A DNA stretch of 34,793 nucleotides from Bacteroidota bacterium. Its GTDB lineage: Bacteria > Bacteroidota > Bacteroidia > Cytophagales > Cyclobacteriaceae. Below, piece by piece: positions 17,383-24,397 of this stretch; positions within the stretch are counted from its first letter, which is position 1; each line of letters begins with the position of its first letter. Both the position numbers and the translations under genes were made by a program. Under the pieces are notes generated by a model. That model did no database searches. It was not told the DNA's origin and was given only the letters and a program-made list of their open reading frames with translations. The stretch covers positions 1 through 34,793 of the forward strand of contig JAEZGH010000024.1 of assembly GCA_023417065.1 (NCBI GenBank), read 5' to 3'.

Positions 17383-17415
17383 CAATTATAACAAAGTAAT
17401 AACACAAAGACCAAA
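17383..17415 (-). promoter_or_regulatory. Possible Bacteroidetes-type promoter for THX-trp
   Basis: On the minus strand TTTG (17415-17412) is followed after 21 bases by TATAATTG (17390-17383), one mismatch from the TAnnTTTG -7 element. It lies 21 bp upstream of the THX ATG. The spacing is slightly long compared with the N19 seen at hppA. No comparable element is visible between THX and trpL. Confidence 0.4.
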
Positions 17416-17488
17416 CCTGCACAAAGGATTTTTTACAATTTTTCTTAACTATATTCATGTCGTCACTGTTTCCAAAAGAAAGATCAGC

Positions 17489-17959
17489 ATGGCCAGACCT
17501 CACGTCAGGGTAATTTCAGTATTGCGTGCGACCGCCGCCAAACTCGAGGTGTCGCAACACTATCAATGGGGCCATATGGGCGCATGCAATTGTGGCTATC
17601 TGGCGCAGCAGGTTACCCAGGCCGACAAGGCCGAGATTCATCGTCGCGCCCTTCAACGTTCCGGCGACTGGTCAGAACAACTCAACGACTACTGCCCGAC
17701 CAGTGGTCTTCCCTTTGACGAAATTGTTTCATCCCTGTTGTCGTTCGGATTTGATATCGACGACCTGAAACACCTTGAAAGGCTATCCCATCCCTCGGTC
17801 CTGGCAGCCATCCCGCGCGGGCGTTACCTTCGCCATAACGTAAAAGCCGACGTCGTTCTTTACCTCCGCACATGGGCCGACCTCCTGGAGTCGGAAGTAC
17901 TAAAGCACATCAAACTTCCCGAGGTTGCGGTATCTGTCGCTGAAACGTCCCCGAGGTGA
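17489..17959 (+). CDS. Conserved-looking small protein of unknown function
   Basis: 156 aa from ATG 17489 (MARPHVRVISVLRATAAKLE). The frame is open to 17375, but the extra 38 residues come from an AT-rich promoter-like stretch and were rejected. I recognise no family. Visible features: a His/Cys-rich patch HYQWGHMGACNCGYLAQ near residues 22-38, a second Cys in NDYCPTSGLP, then a helical domain (FDEIVSSLLSFGFDIDDLKHLERL) and the amphipathic segment DVVLYLRTWADLLESEVL. The His/Cys patch could bind a metal. There is no signal peptide, so it is probably cytoplasmic. It is divergent from THX and 76 bp before the ACMSD gene, so it may lead that transcript. Confidence 0.65.
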   Translation: MARPHVRVISVLRATAAKLEVSQHYQWGHMGACNCGYLAQQVTQADKAEIHRRALQRSGDWSEQLNDYCPTSGLPFDEIVSSLLSFGFDIDDLKHLERLSHPSVLAAIPRGRYLRHNVKADVVLYLRTWADLLESEVLKHIKLPEVAVSVAETSPR

Positions 17960-18035
17960 ACATTACCGTTCATAGCGGATTGGTTTTGATGAACATCCAA
18001 AATCTTTCGATATTTCGGCACCTACTCGCAGACGC

Positions 18036-19049
18036 GTGCTGAAGATTGACTCACATACTCATATCATACCTAAGAAGCTACCCAACTGGACGGACAAGTT
18101 CGGCTATGGTGATTTCATATTCATACAACACCACAAGAAGGGTGTAGCCAAAATGATGAAGGGCAACCAGTTTTTCCGGGAAATCCGTGAAAATGCCTGG
18201 AATCCTGAACTTCGCATTGAAGAATACAGAAAGTTCAATACGGAGGTACAGGTAGTGTGTACCATCCCCGTGATGTTCTCATACTGGGCCAAGCCGTACG
18301 ACTGCCTGTCTATCTCGGCGTTTCTGAACGACCATATCGCCGACCTCGTAGTGCGCTATCCACAAAACTATATTGGATTGGGAACCATCCCTATGCAGGA
18401 CAGCGATCTGGCCATCCAGGAACTCGAACGATGCAAGCAGATCGGGTTACACGGCATTCAGATAGGTTCGAATATCAATGACCTGAACCTTAATGAGGAC
18501 CGCTTCTTCCCTGTCTTTCAGGCGTGCGAAAGGCTGGGAATGGCGGTGCTGGTTCATCCCTGGAACATGATGGGACAGAAACACATGCAGCGGTATTGGC
18601 TTCCATGGCTCGTCGGCATGCCTGCAGAAACATCCAGGGCGCTGTGCAGTATGATTTTCGGTGGAATATTTGCACGTCTACCGAAACTCAGGGTCAACTT
18701 CGCGCATGCCGGAGGATCTTTTCTGCCTACGCTGGGCAGGATCCAGCATGGGTTTGAATGCCGACCAGATCTTGTGGCTATCGACAACCCGGTGCCACCG
18801 CGGGATTATCTGGGCAAATTCTGGGTGGATACCGTGACTCATGATCCGGTGATGCTCGAATACGTCCTCAAACTTCAGGGCGCACGACGCGTGACCCTCG
18901 GGTCCGATTATCCGTTCCCCCTGGGAGATCTCGAAATCGGCAGGTTTATTGAAGATATGAATCTCGACGACGAAACAGTAAAGGACATATTTTTCCGTTC
19001 ATCCCTGGAATGGCTGAACATACCGGAAGACAGGTTTGTCACCGGATAA
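18036..19049 (+). CDS. 2-amino-3-carboxymuconate-6-semialdehyde decarboxylase (ACMSD)
   Basis: A zinc-dependent amidohydrolase-fold decarboxylase of the kynurenine route; it removes the carboxyl group of ACMS and diverts tryptophan carbon from quinolinate/NAD towards complete oxidation. It has 337 aa. Metal ligands are visible as DSHTH (His7, His9), VLVHPWNM and GSDYPFPLGD. Long runs such as PVMFSYWAKP, GLGTIPMQDSDLAIQELERC and YWLPWLVGMPAETSRALCSM match animal and bacterial ACMSD closely as I remember them. The start codon is GTG (18036), which places the HTH motif correctly; no nearer ATG exists. No other kynurenine-pathway gene is in the window, yet it sits beside the trp biosynthetic operon on the other strand. 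Confidence 0.93.
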   Translation: MLKIDSHTHIIPKKLPNWTDKFGYGDFIFIQHHKKGVAKMMKGNQFFREIRENAWNPELRIEEYRKFNTEVQVVCTIPVMFSYWAKPYDCLSISAFLNDHIADLVVRYPQNYIGLGTIPMQDSDLAIQELERCKQIGLHGIQIGSNINDLNLNEDRFFPVFQACERLGMAVLVHPWNMMGQKHMQRYWLPWLVGMPAETSRALCSMIFGGIFARLPKLRVNFAHAGGSFLPTLGRIQHGFECRPDLVAIDNPVPPRDYLGKFWVDTVTHDPVMLEYVLKLQGARRVTLGSDYPFPLGDLEIGRFIEDMNLDDETVKDIFFRSSLEWLNIPEDRFVTG

Positions 19050-19082
19050 CGGAACAGATATACGCAAACACAGACAGAAGAC

Positions 19083-19706
19083 ATGTTAAGACACATTATC
19101 GCAGGTTGCATTATTCTGGCGGGGTTCAGCAGCTTCGGGCAGGACCGCGACCGCGCGAGAACACAGGAATATCTTCAACAGCAGGAACAGGCAAAAAGAG
19201 CCGCTACGATGCGCGAGTACGATTCAGCTGTGTACCTGATGGAAGAAGGACGTTATGAACAAGCCGATGAGAAATTCAGATATGTGCTCGCTAACCTTCG
19301 CAGTATCCCGTCGGACCTGACCTTTCACTTTGGCAAAAACAGTTTTCACCTCGCCAGATACCAGCAAAGTATCGACTGGCTGAACAAGTATATTCAGCTT
19401 AAGGGTACTAACGGGCAGTTTTCGGCAGAAGCGGTGAATTTGAAACGCCGTGCTGAGGAAGAATTTCTGCAGCAGAAGAAACAACAAAGCCAGAATGTAG
19501 AACAGATCTTTTCCACGAACTACGACCTTGATTGCGGTCCCTCAGGAAAAGTCGTTTGCCCTGCCTGCCGCGGCGACCATGTCATCATCAAAAAGGGTAC
19601 TTTCTCCAACGAGTATCGCACGTGCCCTTACTGCAGCGAGCAGGGCCTTCTGACGTGCGACGAGTACAACCTGATGATCCGCGGCGAACTCCAGCCCCGG
19701 CAATAG
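19083..19706 (+). CDS. Exported TPR protein with C-terminal DnaJ-like zinc motif
   Basis: 207 aa. Residues 1-19 form a signal peptide (IIAGCIILAGFSSFGQ). A Gln/Arg-rich coiled segment follows, then TPR-like helices (YDSAVYLMEEGRYEQADEKF and FHLARYQQSIDWLNKYIQL). The C-terminus has a Cys cluster resembling half of a DnaJ zinc finger: C159-x2-C162-R-G, C181-x2-C184 and C192 in GLLTC. The gene is 33 bp after ACMSD and probably co-transcribed. No family name is certain. The combination suggests a periplasmic or outer-membrane assembly factor whose Cys residues either bind zinc or form disulfides; this is inference. Confidence 0.7.
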   Translation: MLRHIIAGCIILAGFSSFGQDRDRARTQEYLQQQEQAKRAATMREYDSAVYLMEEGRYEQADEKFRYVLANLRSIPSDLTFHFGKNSFHLARYQQSIDWLNKYIQLKGTNGQFSAEAVNLKRRAEEEFLQQKKQQSQNVEQIFSTNYDLDCGPSGKVVCPACRGDHVIIKKGTFSNEYRTCPYCSEQGLLTCDEYNLMIRGELQPRQ

Positions 19707-19743
19707 ACTGCCTGACATGGCGGGACAGGTCGCATAAATTCGT

Positions 19744-19751
19744 TATCTTTG
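19744..19751 (+). promoter_or_regulatory. -7 promoter element for trhO-mog-M23 operon
   Basis: TATCTTTG exactly matches the Bacteroidetes -7 consensus TAnnTTTG and lies 51 bp before the trhO ATG, after the end of the TPR gene. The -33 TTTG is not evident (only a CTGACA-like stretch), so strength is uncertain. The in-frame TTG at 19749 lies inside this element, which is one reason to prefer ATG 19803 as the start. Confidence 0.5.
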
Positions 19752-19802
19752 CCCTTTGTTTTACTAAAGAACTCGATTAATCTGCTATTAATCAGTGCTT
19801 TT

Positions 19803-20846
19803 ATGCCATTACACAACCGCATTGAGGGCCGGATTCTCAAGGAGAAGATACGGTCGTCGCCCGAAAAAAGGGTGACCATTTCATTTTACAAATACCACAA
19901 CATTACTGACCCTGCCGCATTCCGGAATGAGCTTTATGCCGGCTTTGATTCCATGGAAATTCTTGGCCGCATATACCTCGCGACCGAGGGTATCAACGCC
20001 CAGATCAGTGTGCCTGAAAAAAACTTTGACGCGTTTAAGACGTATGTTTACAGCATCCCGTTCCTCAACGGCGTGCGCCTGAATGTTGCGGTCGACGACA
20101 ACGGTAAATCATTTTTCAAGCTGAAGATACTTGTCAGGAAAAAGATCGTTGCCGATGGATTGAACGACGAGACCTTTGATGTTACGAATGGCGGCGTCCA
20201 TGTTGATGCCGAACAGTTCAATAAGCTCGCCGACAATCCCGATACGATCGTGATCGACATGCGCAATCACTATGAAAGCGAAGTGGGTCACTTCAAAGGA
20301 GCGATATGCCCTGACGTAGATACTTTCCGCGAAGAACTTCAGATTGCAGAAGACCTGATGCGCGAACACAAAGACAAAAACCTGTTGATGTACTGCACCG
20401 GCGGAATTCGTTGTGAGAAGGCAAGTGCCTGGATGAAGCACCTGGGCTTCAAAAATGTCTTTCAGCTCGACGGCGGAATCATCAAATACGCGCAGGAGGT
20501 AAAGGAGAAAGGACTTGAAAACAAATTCATTGGCAAGAACTTCGTCTTTGATGAGCGTCTTGGTGAACGCATTACACCCGATGTAATTGCGACATGTCAC
20601 CAATGTGGGGCTCCATGCGACGATCACACCAACTGCAAAAACGACGGGTGTCACCTGTTGTTCATTCAGTGTCGCGAGTGTGCGGAAAAGTATCATGGAT
20701 GCTGTTCAACTGAATGCAGCGAGATCATCCAGCTTCCGCTTGAACAGCAAAAAGCACTCAGAAAAGGCGTCAACAAAGGGCGTCAGGTTTTTCGCAAAGG
20801 CCGCAAACTCAAAGAACAGAAAAAAGCAACAAGCATCGAGAGCTGA
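19803..20846 (+). CDS. trhO: Oxygen-dependent tRNA uridine(34) hydroxylase (rhodanese-related TrhO/YceA)
   Basis: Catalyses O2-dependent formation of 5-hydroxyuridine at the tRNA wobble position. It has 347 aa from ATG 19803. The N-terminal domain (VTISFYKYHNITDPAAF ... IYLATEGINAQISVP) is the YceA type. The rhodanese domain has catalytic Cys198 in LMYCTGGIRCEKASAWM. A Cys-rich C-terminus (CHQCGAPC, CKNDGC, CREC, CCSTEC) and a basic tail are typical of the longer TrhO form. The TGA overlaps the mog ATG by one base. The upstream in-frame TTG lies in the promoter and would add 18 unlikely residues. Confidence 0.93.
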   Translation: MPLHNRIEGRILKEKIRSSPEKRVTISFYKYHNITDPAAFRNELYAGFDSMEILGRIYLATEGINAQISVPEKNFDAFKTYVYSIPFLNGVRLNVAVDDNGKSFFKLKILVRKKIVADGLNDETFDVTNGGVHVDAEQFNKLADNPDTIVIDMRNHYESEVGHFKGAICPDVDTFREELQIAEDLMREHKDKNLLMYCTGGIRCEKASAWMKHLGFKNVFQLDGGIIKYAQEVKEKGLENKFIGKNFVFDERLGERITPDVIATCHQCGAPCDDHTNCKNDGCHLLFIQCRECAEKYHGCCSTECSEIIQLPLEQQKALRKGVNKGRQVFRKGRKLKEQKKATSIES

Positions 20847-21373
20847 TGATCCGGATAGGCATTATTAACGTAAGCGATCGCGCAAGCAAAGGAATCTATG
20901 AAGATCTGCCCGGAAAGGCAATTGTCCAGACTCTTACCGATTACATCAAAAGCCCCTGGGAAAAGGAATATGCGGTCATTCCCGATGAGCAGGACTTGAT
21001 TGAACAAACGCTTATCGACATGACTGACAACAAAAAATGTTGTCTTATCGTAACGTCTGGGGGTACGGGGCCGGCAAAGCGGGATGTCACTCCTGAGGCC
21101 ACGGAGGCTGTTTGCGACAAGATGATGCCGGGCTTTGGAGAGCTCATGAGGGCAAAAAGTCTTACATACGTGCCGACAGCCATCCTTTCGCGTCAGACAG
21201 CGGGCATCAGGCACCAAACTTTAATTGTAAATTTGCCTGGTAAGCCTAAGGCCATCCGTGAATGCCTTGATGCTGTTTTTCCGGCGATTCCATATTGCAT
21301 TGATCTGCTGGAAGGACCGTTTATCGAATGCAATGAGGAGAATATCAAGGCTTTTCGACCAAAAATAACTTAA
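20846..21373 (+). CDS. mog: Molybdopterin adenylyltransferase (Mog/MogA)
   Basis: Activates molybdopterin by adenylylation before molybdenum insertion. A 175-aa MoCF_biosynth-domain protein: IGIINVSDRASKGIYEDLPG at the N-terminus, the nucleotide and pterin site IVTSGGTGPAKRDVTPEAT, and LSRQTAGIRHQTLIVNLPGKP. This is the MogA rather than MoaB pattern (R-D-V-T-P-E-A-T). It overlaps trhO by one base and precedes the M23 peptidase by 13 bp. No other molybdenum cofactor genes are nearby, so the grouping looks like a generic housekeeping operon. Confidence 0.92.
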   Translation: MIRIGIINVSDRASKGIYEDLPGKAIVQTLTDYIKSPWEKEYAVIPDEQDLIEQTLIDMTDNKKCCLIVTSGGTGPAKRDVTPEATEAVCDKMMPGFGELMRAKSLTYVPTAILSRQTAGIRHQTLIVNLPGKPKAIRECLDAVFPAIPYCIDLLEGPFIECNEENIKAFRPKIT

Positions 21374-21386
21374 TTGCTGATCGTTT

Positions 21387-22367
21387 ATGGCGAAAATCAA
21401 GTATTACTACGACACCGAGACGTGCAAATATGAGCGGGTTAAGACCAAGACCAGTGACGTCATCCTCAATGGCTTGGGTATGATGGCCCTGGTACTCATC
21501 GTAGCTGCTGCGATGGTACTGGCTGCTGATCAGATACTCCCCTCTCCCAAGACGGTCAGTCTCGAAAACAAACTCGCGGAACAGAAGTTCTACATCACCA
21601 AACTGGATCGCGAGATCAAGAACCTCAATGAAATCCTTTCGGAACTTGAAAACCGCGATGACAACATCTATCGCGCAGTACTCGGAGCCGAACCCATTGA
21701 CAAATCTATTCGCGAAGCAGGTGTTGGTGGTTCTGAACGCTACGCCGATATCCGAAGCAAGGATATCACCGATAAAGAAGCCATCATTGCTCTGCATGAG
21801 AAAGTAGACAAACTGCGCCGCAAGATTTACATCGAATCGAAATCGCAGGATGAACTCGTCAAGCTTGCCGAAAAGAAAGAAAAACTCTTCGCATCCATTC
21901 CCGCCATTCAGCCGATCTCAAATAAACAGCTTGTCGCACTTGCCTCCGGATTTGGTTTGAGAACGCACCCGATCTACAAAATGCGTAAACTGCATTCGGG
22001 GATCGACTTCGCTGCGCCACTGGGTACACCTATCTATGCTACCGCAGATGGACAGGTGATTACTGTTGATGTCAAATTCAGCGGGTACGGTAAAATGGTA
22101 GAAATCGACCACGGCTTCGGTTATAAGACGCGCTATGCTCACATGCATGAGTTCGCTGTTAAGAAGGGCCAGCAGGTACGTCGCGGTGACCTTATCGGAT
22201 ATGTAGGTAACACAGGGCTCTCAACAGCTCCTCACCTGCATTATGAGGTACACATCAACGGCAAGCAGGTCGATCCGGTTCACTACTTTTACAATGACCT
22301 CACACCTGCAGAATACGAAAAGATTCTGGAGCTTGCTTCCATCGAGAACCAGTCGTTGGGAATGTAA
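21387..22367 (+). CDS. M23 (LytM-type) peptidoglycan endopeptidase, membrane anchored
   Basis: 326 aa. A transmembrane helix (about residues 30-48, GMMALVLIVAAAMVLAAD) anchors it in the inner membrane. A periplasmic coiled coil follows (ENKLAEQKFYITKLDREIKN and EKVDKLRRKIYIE). The C-terminal LytM domain has a full zinc site: H203-S-G-I-D207 and H283-L-H285, with intermediate YGKMVEIDHGFGYKTRYAHM. This is the family that cleaves peptide cross-links during wall growth and division; with all ligands present it is probably catalytic rather than an activator. It is the last gene of the operon and is followed by a terminator 23 bp downstream. Confidence 0.93.
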   Translation: MAKIKYYYDTETCKYERVKTKTSDVILNGLGMMALVLIVAAAMVLAADQILPSPKTVSLENKLAEQKFYITKLDREIKNLNEILSELENRDDNIYRAVLGAEPIDKSIREAGVGGSERYADIRSKDITDKEAIIALHEKVDKLRRKIYIESKSQDELVKLAEKKEKLFASIPAIQPISNKQLVALASGFGLRTHPIYKMRKLHSGIDFAAPLGTPIYATADGQVITVDVKFSGYGKMVEIDHGFGYKTRYAHMHEFAVKKGQQVRRGDLIGYVGNTGLSTAPHLHYEVHINGKQVDPVHYFYNDLTPAEYEKILELASIENQSLGM

Positions 22368-22390
22368 GCCGATGTAAGAAAAATTATCAG

Positions 22391-22423
22391 GAACCCCGCG
22401 GAGATATCCCGGGGTTCTTTTTT
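22391..22423 (+). terminator. Intrinsic terminator of the trhO-mog-M23 operon
   Basis: Arms GAACCCCG (22391-22398) and CGGGGTTC (22410-22417) are perfectly complementary around an 11-base loop, followed by six T. It lies 23 bp after the peptidase stop. Confidence 0.92.
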
Positions 22424-22556
22424 GCTCTGCGCGGAAACTTTCCACCATTTCGGGATCCTGATAATGCAACCGTAGCGCTATACTACGTCTGACCAGCAAG
22501 GGTTATCAATCACGAAGAATCAGGAATTCAAGATTGGCGAGTGCCACTAAAAGAAA

Positions 22557-22585
22557 GAGGCTGATTAACCGGATTAATCAGCCTC
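22557..22585. terminator. Second hairpin terminator, probably two-way
   Basis: A perfect 12-bp stem GAGGCTGATTAA / TTAATCAGCCTC with a five-base loop. The left flank is A-rich (AAAAGAAA) and the right flank is AGTTTTCTC, so U-tracts are modest in both directions. The stem base GAGGCTG/CAGCCTC is the same as in the terminator at 8881-8904. No minus-strand gene upstream obviously needs it. Confidence 0.7.
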
Positions 22586-22853
22586 AGTTTTCTCATTTAT
22601 CCCGCCGTGCAGCAGAGCGGAAAACCACTCAAACTACTCGACAGGTACACTGTGAACGCTATGGCAAAAAGCTTTTTCACTGTGTGGAGAGAACTCTAAG
22701 GTAAGACTATAAGTTCAAATTTTCCTAAAGAAATTCTGAAACTTTGTTAAGCCTGAAAAATTGGCTTTTTTGCAGCCGCTTTGAGCTGGGGAACGTGACA
22801 TTTCTTCATACCGGCGTTATGAATAAGTCACTGATAACCACACAATTAACATA

Positions 22854-22874
22854 TTATCCACAATGTTATCCACA
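22854..22874 (+). promoter_or_regulatory. Two perfect DnaA boxes
   Basis: TTATCCACA occurs at 22854-22862 and again at 22866-22874, in the same orientation with three bases between them. Both equal the high-affinity bacterial DnaA box (TTATNCACA). They are 22 bp before the pcm ATG, next to an AT-rich segment. They could be DnaA control of the pcm promoter, a titration site, or part of a replication origin. No further exact box was found nearby by eye. Confidence 0.7.
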
Positions 22875-22896
22875 AAGAAAATTTCAGAAATAAAAC

Positions 22897-23547
22897 ATGA
22901 TTGAGGACAGTTATAAACAGCGGGGATTGCGCAACAAATTGGTGAAGAAAATCGCGGAAAAAGGCATCCGCGACGAGCGGGTATTAGCCGCAATTGGAAA
23001 GGTTCCGCGACATGTTTTTTTCGAAAATGCTCTGCTCGAACACGCTTACCAGGACAAGGCATTTCCAATCGGTGAAGGCCAGACGATTTCGCAGCCATTC
23101 ACGGTGGCGTTCCAGACAGAGAAGCTCGAAGTGAAGCCGGGCGACAAGGTTCTCGAAATCGGAACAGGCTCAGGCTACCAGGCCTGCGTCCTGCTCGAAA
23201 TGGGTGCCCGGGTGTATACCATCGAATATAACAGGGTGCTTTACGAACGGACTAAAGCGTTCCTGCCGCAGCTCGGCTACCGGCCCTATTTCTTCCATGG
23301 CGATGGCTCAAAGGGTCTGCCCGCCAAAGCCCCTTTTGACAAAATCATCGTTACCGCAGGCGCTCCGGTCGTTCCGCAGGCCCTGATCGACCAGCTAAAA
23401 GACGGCGGTATTCTCGTGATCCCTGTCGGTGACCGCGAAAAGCAGTCCATGCTCGTCATCCACAAAATGGGTGACAAGCTCAAAAAGCAGGAATTCGAGA
23501 ATTTCGCATTCGTGCCCCTCCTTGGAAAAGATGGCTGGGCAGGGTAA
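22897..23547 (+). CDS. pcm: Protein-L-isoaspartate O-methyltransferase
   Basis: Repairs age-damaged proteins by SAM-dependent methylation of isoaspartyl residues. It has 216 aa. Motifs are RVLAAIGKVPRHVFFENALLE, PIGEGQTISQPFTVAFQTEKL (substrate site), the SAM loop VLEIGTGSGYQACVL, and FDKIIVTAGAPVVPQALIDQL. The length is normal. It stands alone between non-coding stretches with two DnaA boxes directly upstream, and TTTCTGA heptads follow its stop. Confidence 0.96.
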   Translation: MIEDSYKQRGLRNKLVKKIAEKGIRDERVLAAIGKVPRHVFFENALLEHAYQDKAFPIGEGQTISQPFTVAFQTEKLEVKPGDKVLEIGTGSGYQACVLLEMGARVYTIEYNRVLYERTKAFLPQLGYRPYFFHGDGSKGLPAKAPFDKIIVTAGAPVVPQALIDQLKDGGILVIPVGDREKQSMLVIHKMGDKLKKQEFENFAFVPLLGKDGWAG

Positions 23548-23562
23548 ATTTCTTATCCCCGG

Positions 23563-23580
23563 TTTCTGATTTCTGATTGG
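23563..23580. repeat. TTTCTGA heptad pair after pcm
   Basis: Two direct copies of TTTCTGA (23563-23569 and 23570-23576) are followed by TTGG. The same end (TGATTTCTGATTGG) recurs at 8912-8925, immediately after the T-run of the 8.9-kb terminator. Confidence 0.6.
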
Positions 23581-23778
23581 GGGCATCAGCAATCTGTGTT
23601 ATCATCCGGATCCGCGTGATCTGAGAGCGTCCCGACACTTAGTTCTGTTTTCTTTATTTCTGTTTGAGAAATCGCGCATTAGCGTGTCTTCCGATGCCTT
23701 CTTCGGCTCCCCTTGAGAGGCACTGCAGACGTCATTCTGGTGAAAATTGTACGTTCAAACACTAATTAATCGCAAGAG

Positions 23779-23852
23779 ATAACCTGTATATAAGCTGTAT
23801 ATAACCCGTATATAAGCTGTATATAAGCTGTACCTATATAGATACAGGTTAT
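23779..23852. repeat. 11-bp direct-repeat array bounded by 11-bp inverted repeats
   Basis: Five consecutive 11-base units start at 23784: CTGTATATAAG, CTGTATATAAC, CCGTATATAAG, CTGTATATAAG and a degenerate CTGTACCTATA. The array is enclosed by ATAACCTGTAT (23779-23789) and its exact reverse complement ATACAGGTTAT (23842-23852). The period is close to one helical turn, so the TATATAAG cores lie on one face of the DNA. That resembles an iteron or operator array or an easily melted element. It is far too short and AT-rich for a CRISPR. Confidence 0.85.
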
Positions 23853-24270
23853 GTACTTGTGAAATTCGGGCTTGATGCGTCCTTAGGATGTCGGTTGGTA
23901 GATTTGACGCCTGGTGTCCGTAGCGTTTGTTGCTTCGTGGAACGAAGGTGTCGTGTTCGTTGCCGGTTGCCGGTTCCGGTGGGCCGGTTTGAAATGGAGC
24001 GCTTCCTCACGCTCGCCCTCAAGCTCAAACTCTCCGCACAAACCAAAACGCCCGCTATTGGTCCGATGCCTATGGGTGGTTACCCAGGTCTGCTGCCGTA
24101 ACACGCATCCGGCAACCGGAGAACCGGTAACACCCCCAGCCACCTTACTGCCTGCTAACCCGCGTCCCGCCAGCAACCTTGCTTCCAGCTGACTGGCAAC
24201 CGGCTCCCCGGTAACCGGCAACCATCTCCGACCTTTCCTCGACCTTTCCCCGACCTTTATAGCTATTTGC

Positions 24271-24362
24271 GGCAGTATTAACGCAAGTATTTAGGATACA
24301 TATGCTAGTTTCAGAATGCACGAATTGAGATATCCTTGCCAAATGTTAGTCGTAATACTGCC
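24271..24362. repeat. Paired inverted repeats, possible long imperfect hairpin
   Basis: GGCAGTATTA (24271-24280) and TAATACTGCC (24353-24362) are exact reverse complements 72 bases apart. Inside, AGGATA and TATCCT also pair in register, so the 92 bases could fold as one interrupted stem. It may be a small structured RNA, a miniature element or a binding site. It lies directly beside the 16-bp palindrome. Confidence 0.5.
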
Positions 24363-24363
24363 A

Positions 24364-24397
24364 TATACTCGAGGTCTTCCCGAAGACCTCGAGTATA
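24364..24397. repeat. Perfect 16-bp palindrome with 2-bp centre
   Basis: TATACTCGAGGTCTTC (24364-24379) is followed by CC and then its exact complement GAAGACCTCGAGTATA (24382-24397). A third CCCGAAGAC copy follows at 24399-24407. No T-run follows, so a terminator is unlikely; as RNA the two-base centre would force a slightly opened loop. It could form a cruciform or bind a dimeric protein. Confidence 0.8.

Larger units (their letters stand above)
22424..22896. other. Non-coding interval before pcm
   Basis: No plausible gene. It holds a second hairpin terminator (22557-22585), a 12-bp palindrome AAAAAGCTTTTT near 22667, an AT-rich stretch (about 22700-22780) and two perfect DnaA boxes just before pcm. 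The 133 bases between the two terminators show no recognisable RNA gene. Confidence 0.6.

Noticed and set aside
22667..22678. AAAAAGCTTTTT palindrome
   Set aside because: Short A/T-rich palindromes of this kind occur by chance, and no paired element or T-run makes it a terminator.
23779..23852. Considered as a CRISPR array
   Set aside because: Units are 11 bp, directly adjacent without spacers, and no cas genes are present.
23849..24342. Short frames in the CCGG repeat field (for example 23883-24221 and 24145-24342 on minus)
   Set aside because: Low-complexity repeats of Ala/Gly/Val/Thr arise from the DNA repeats; no homology or consistent start.
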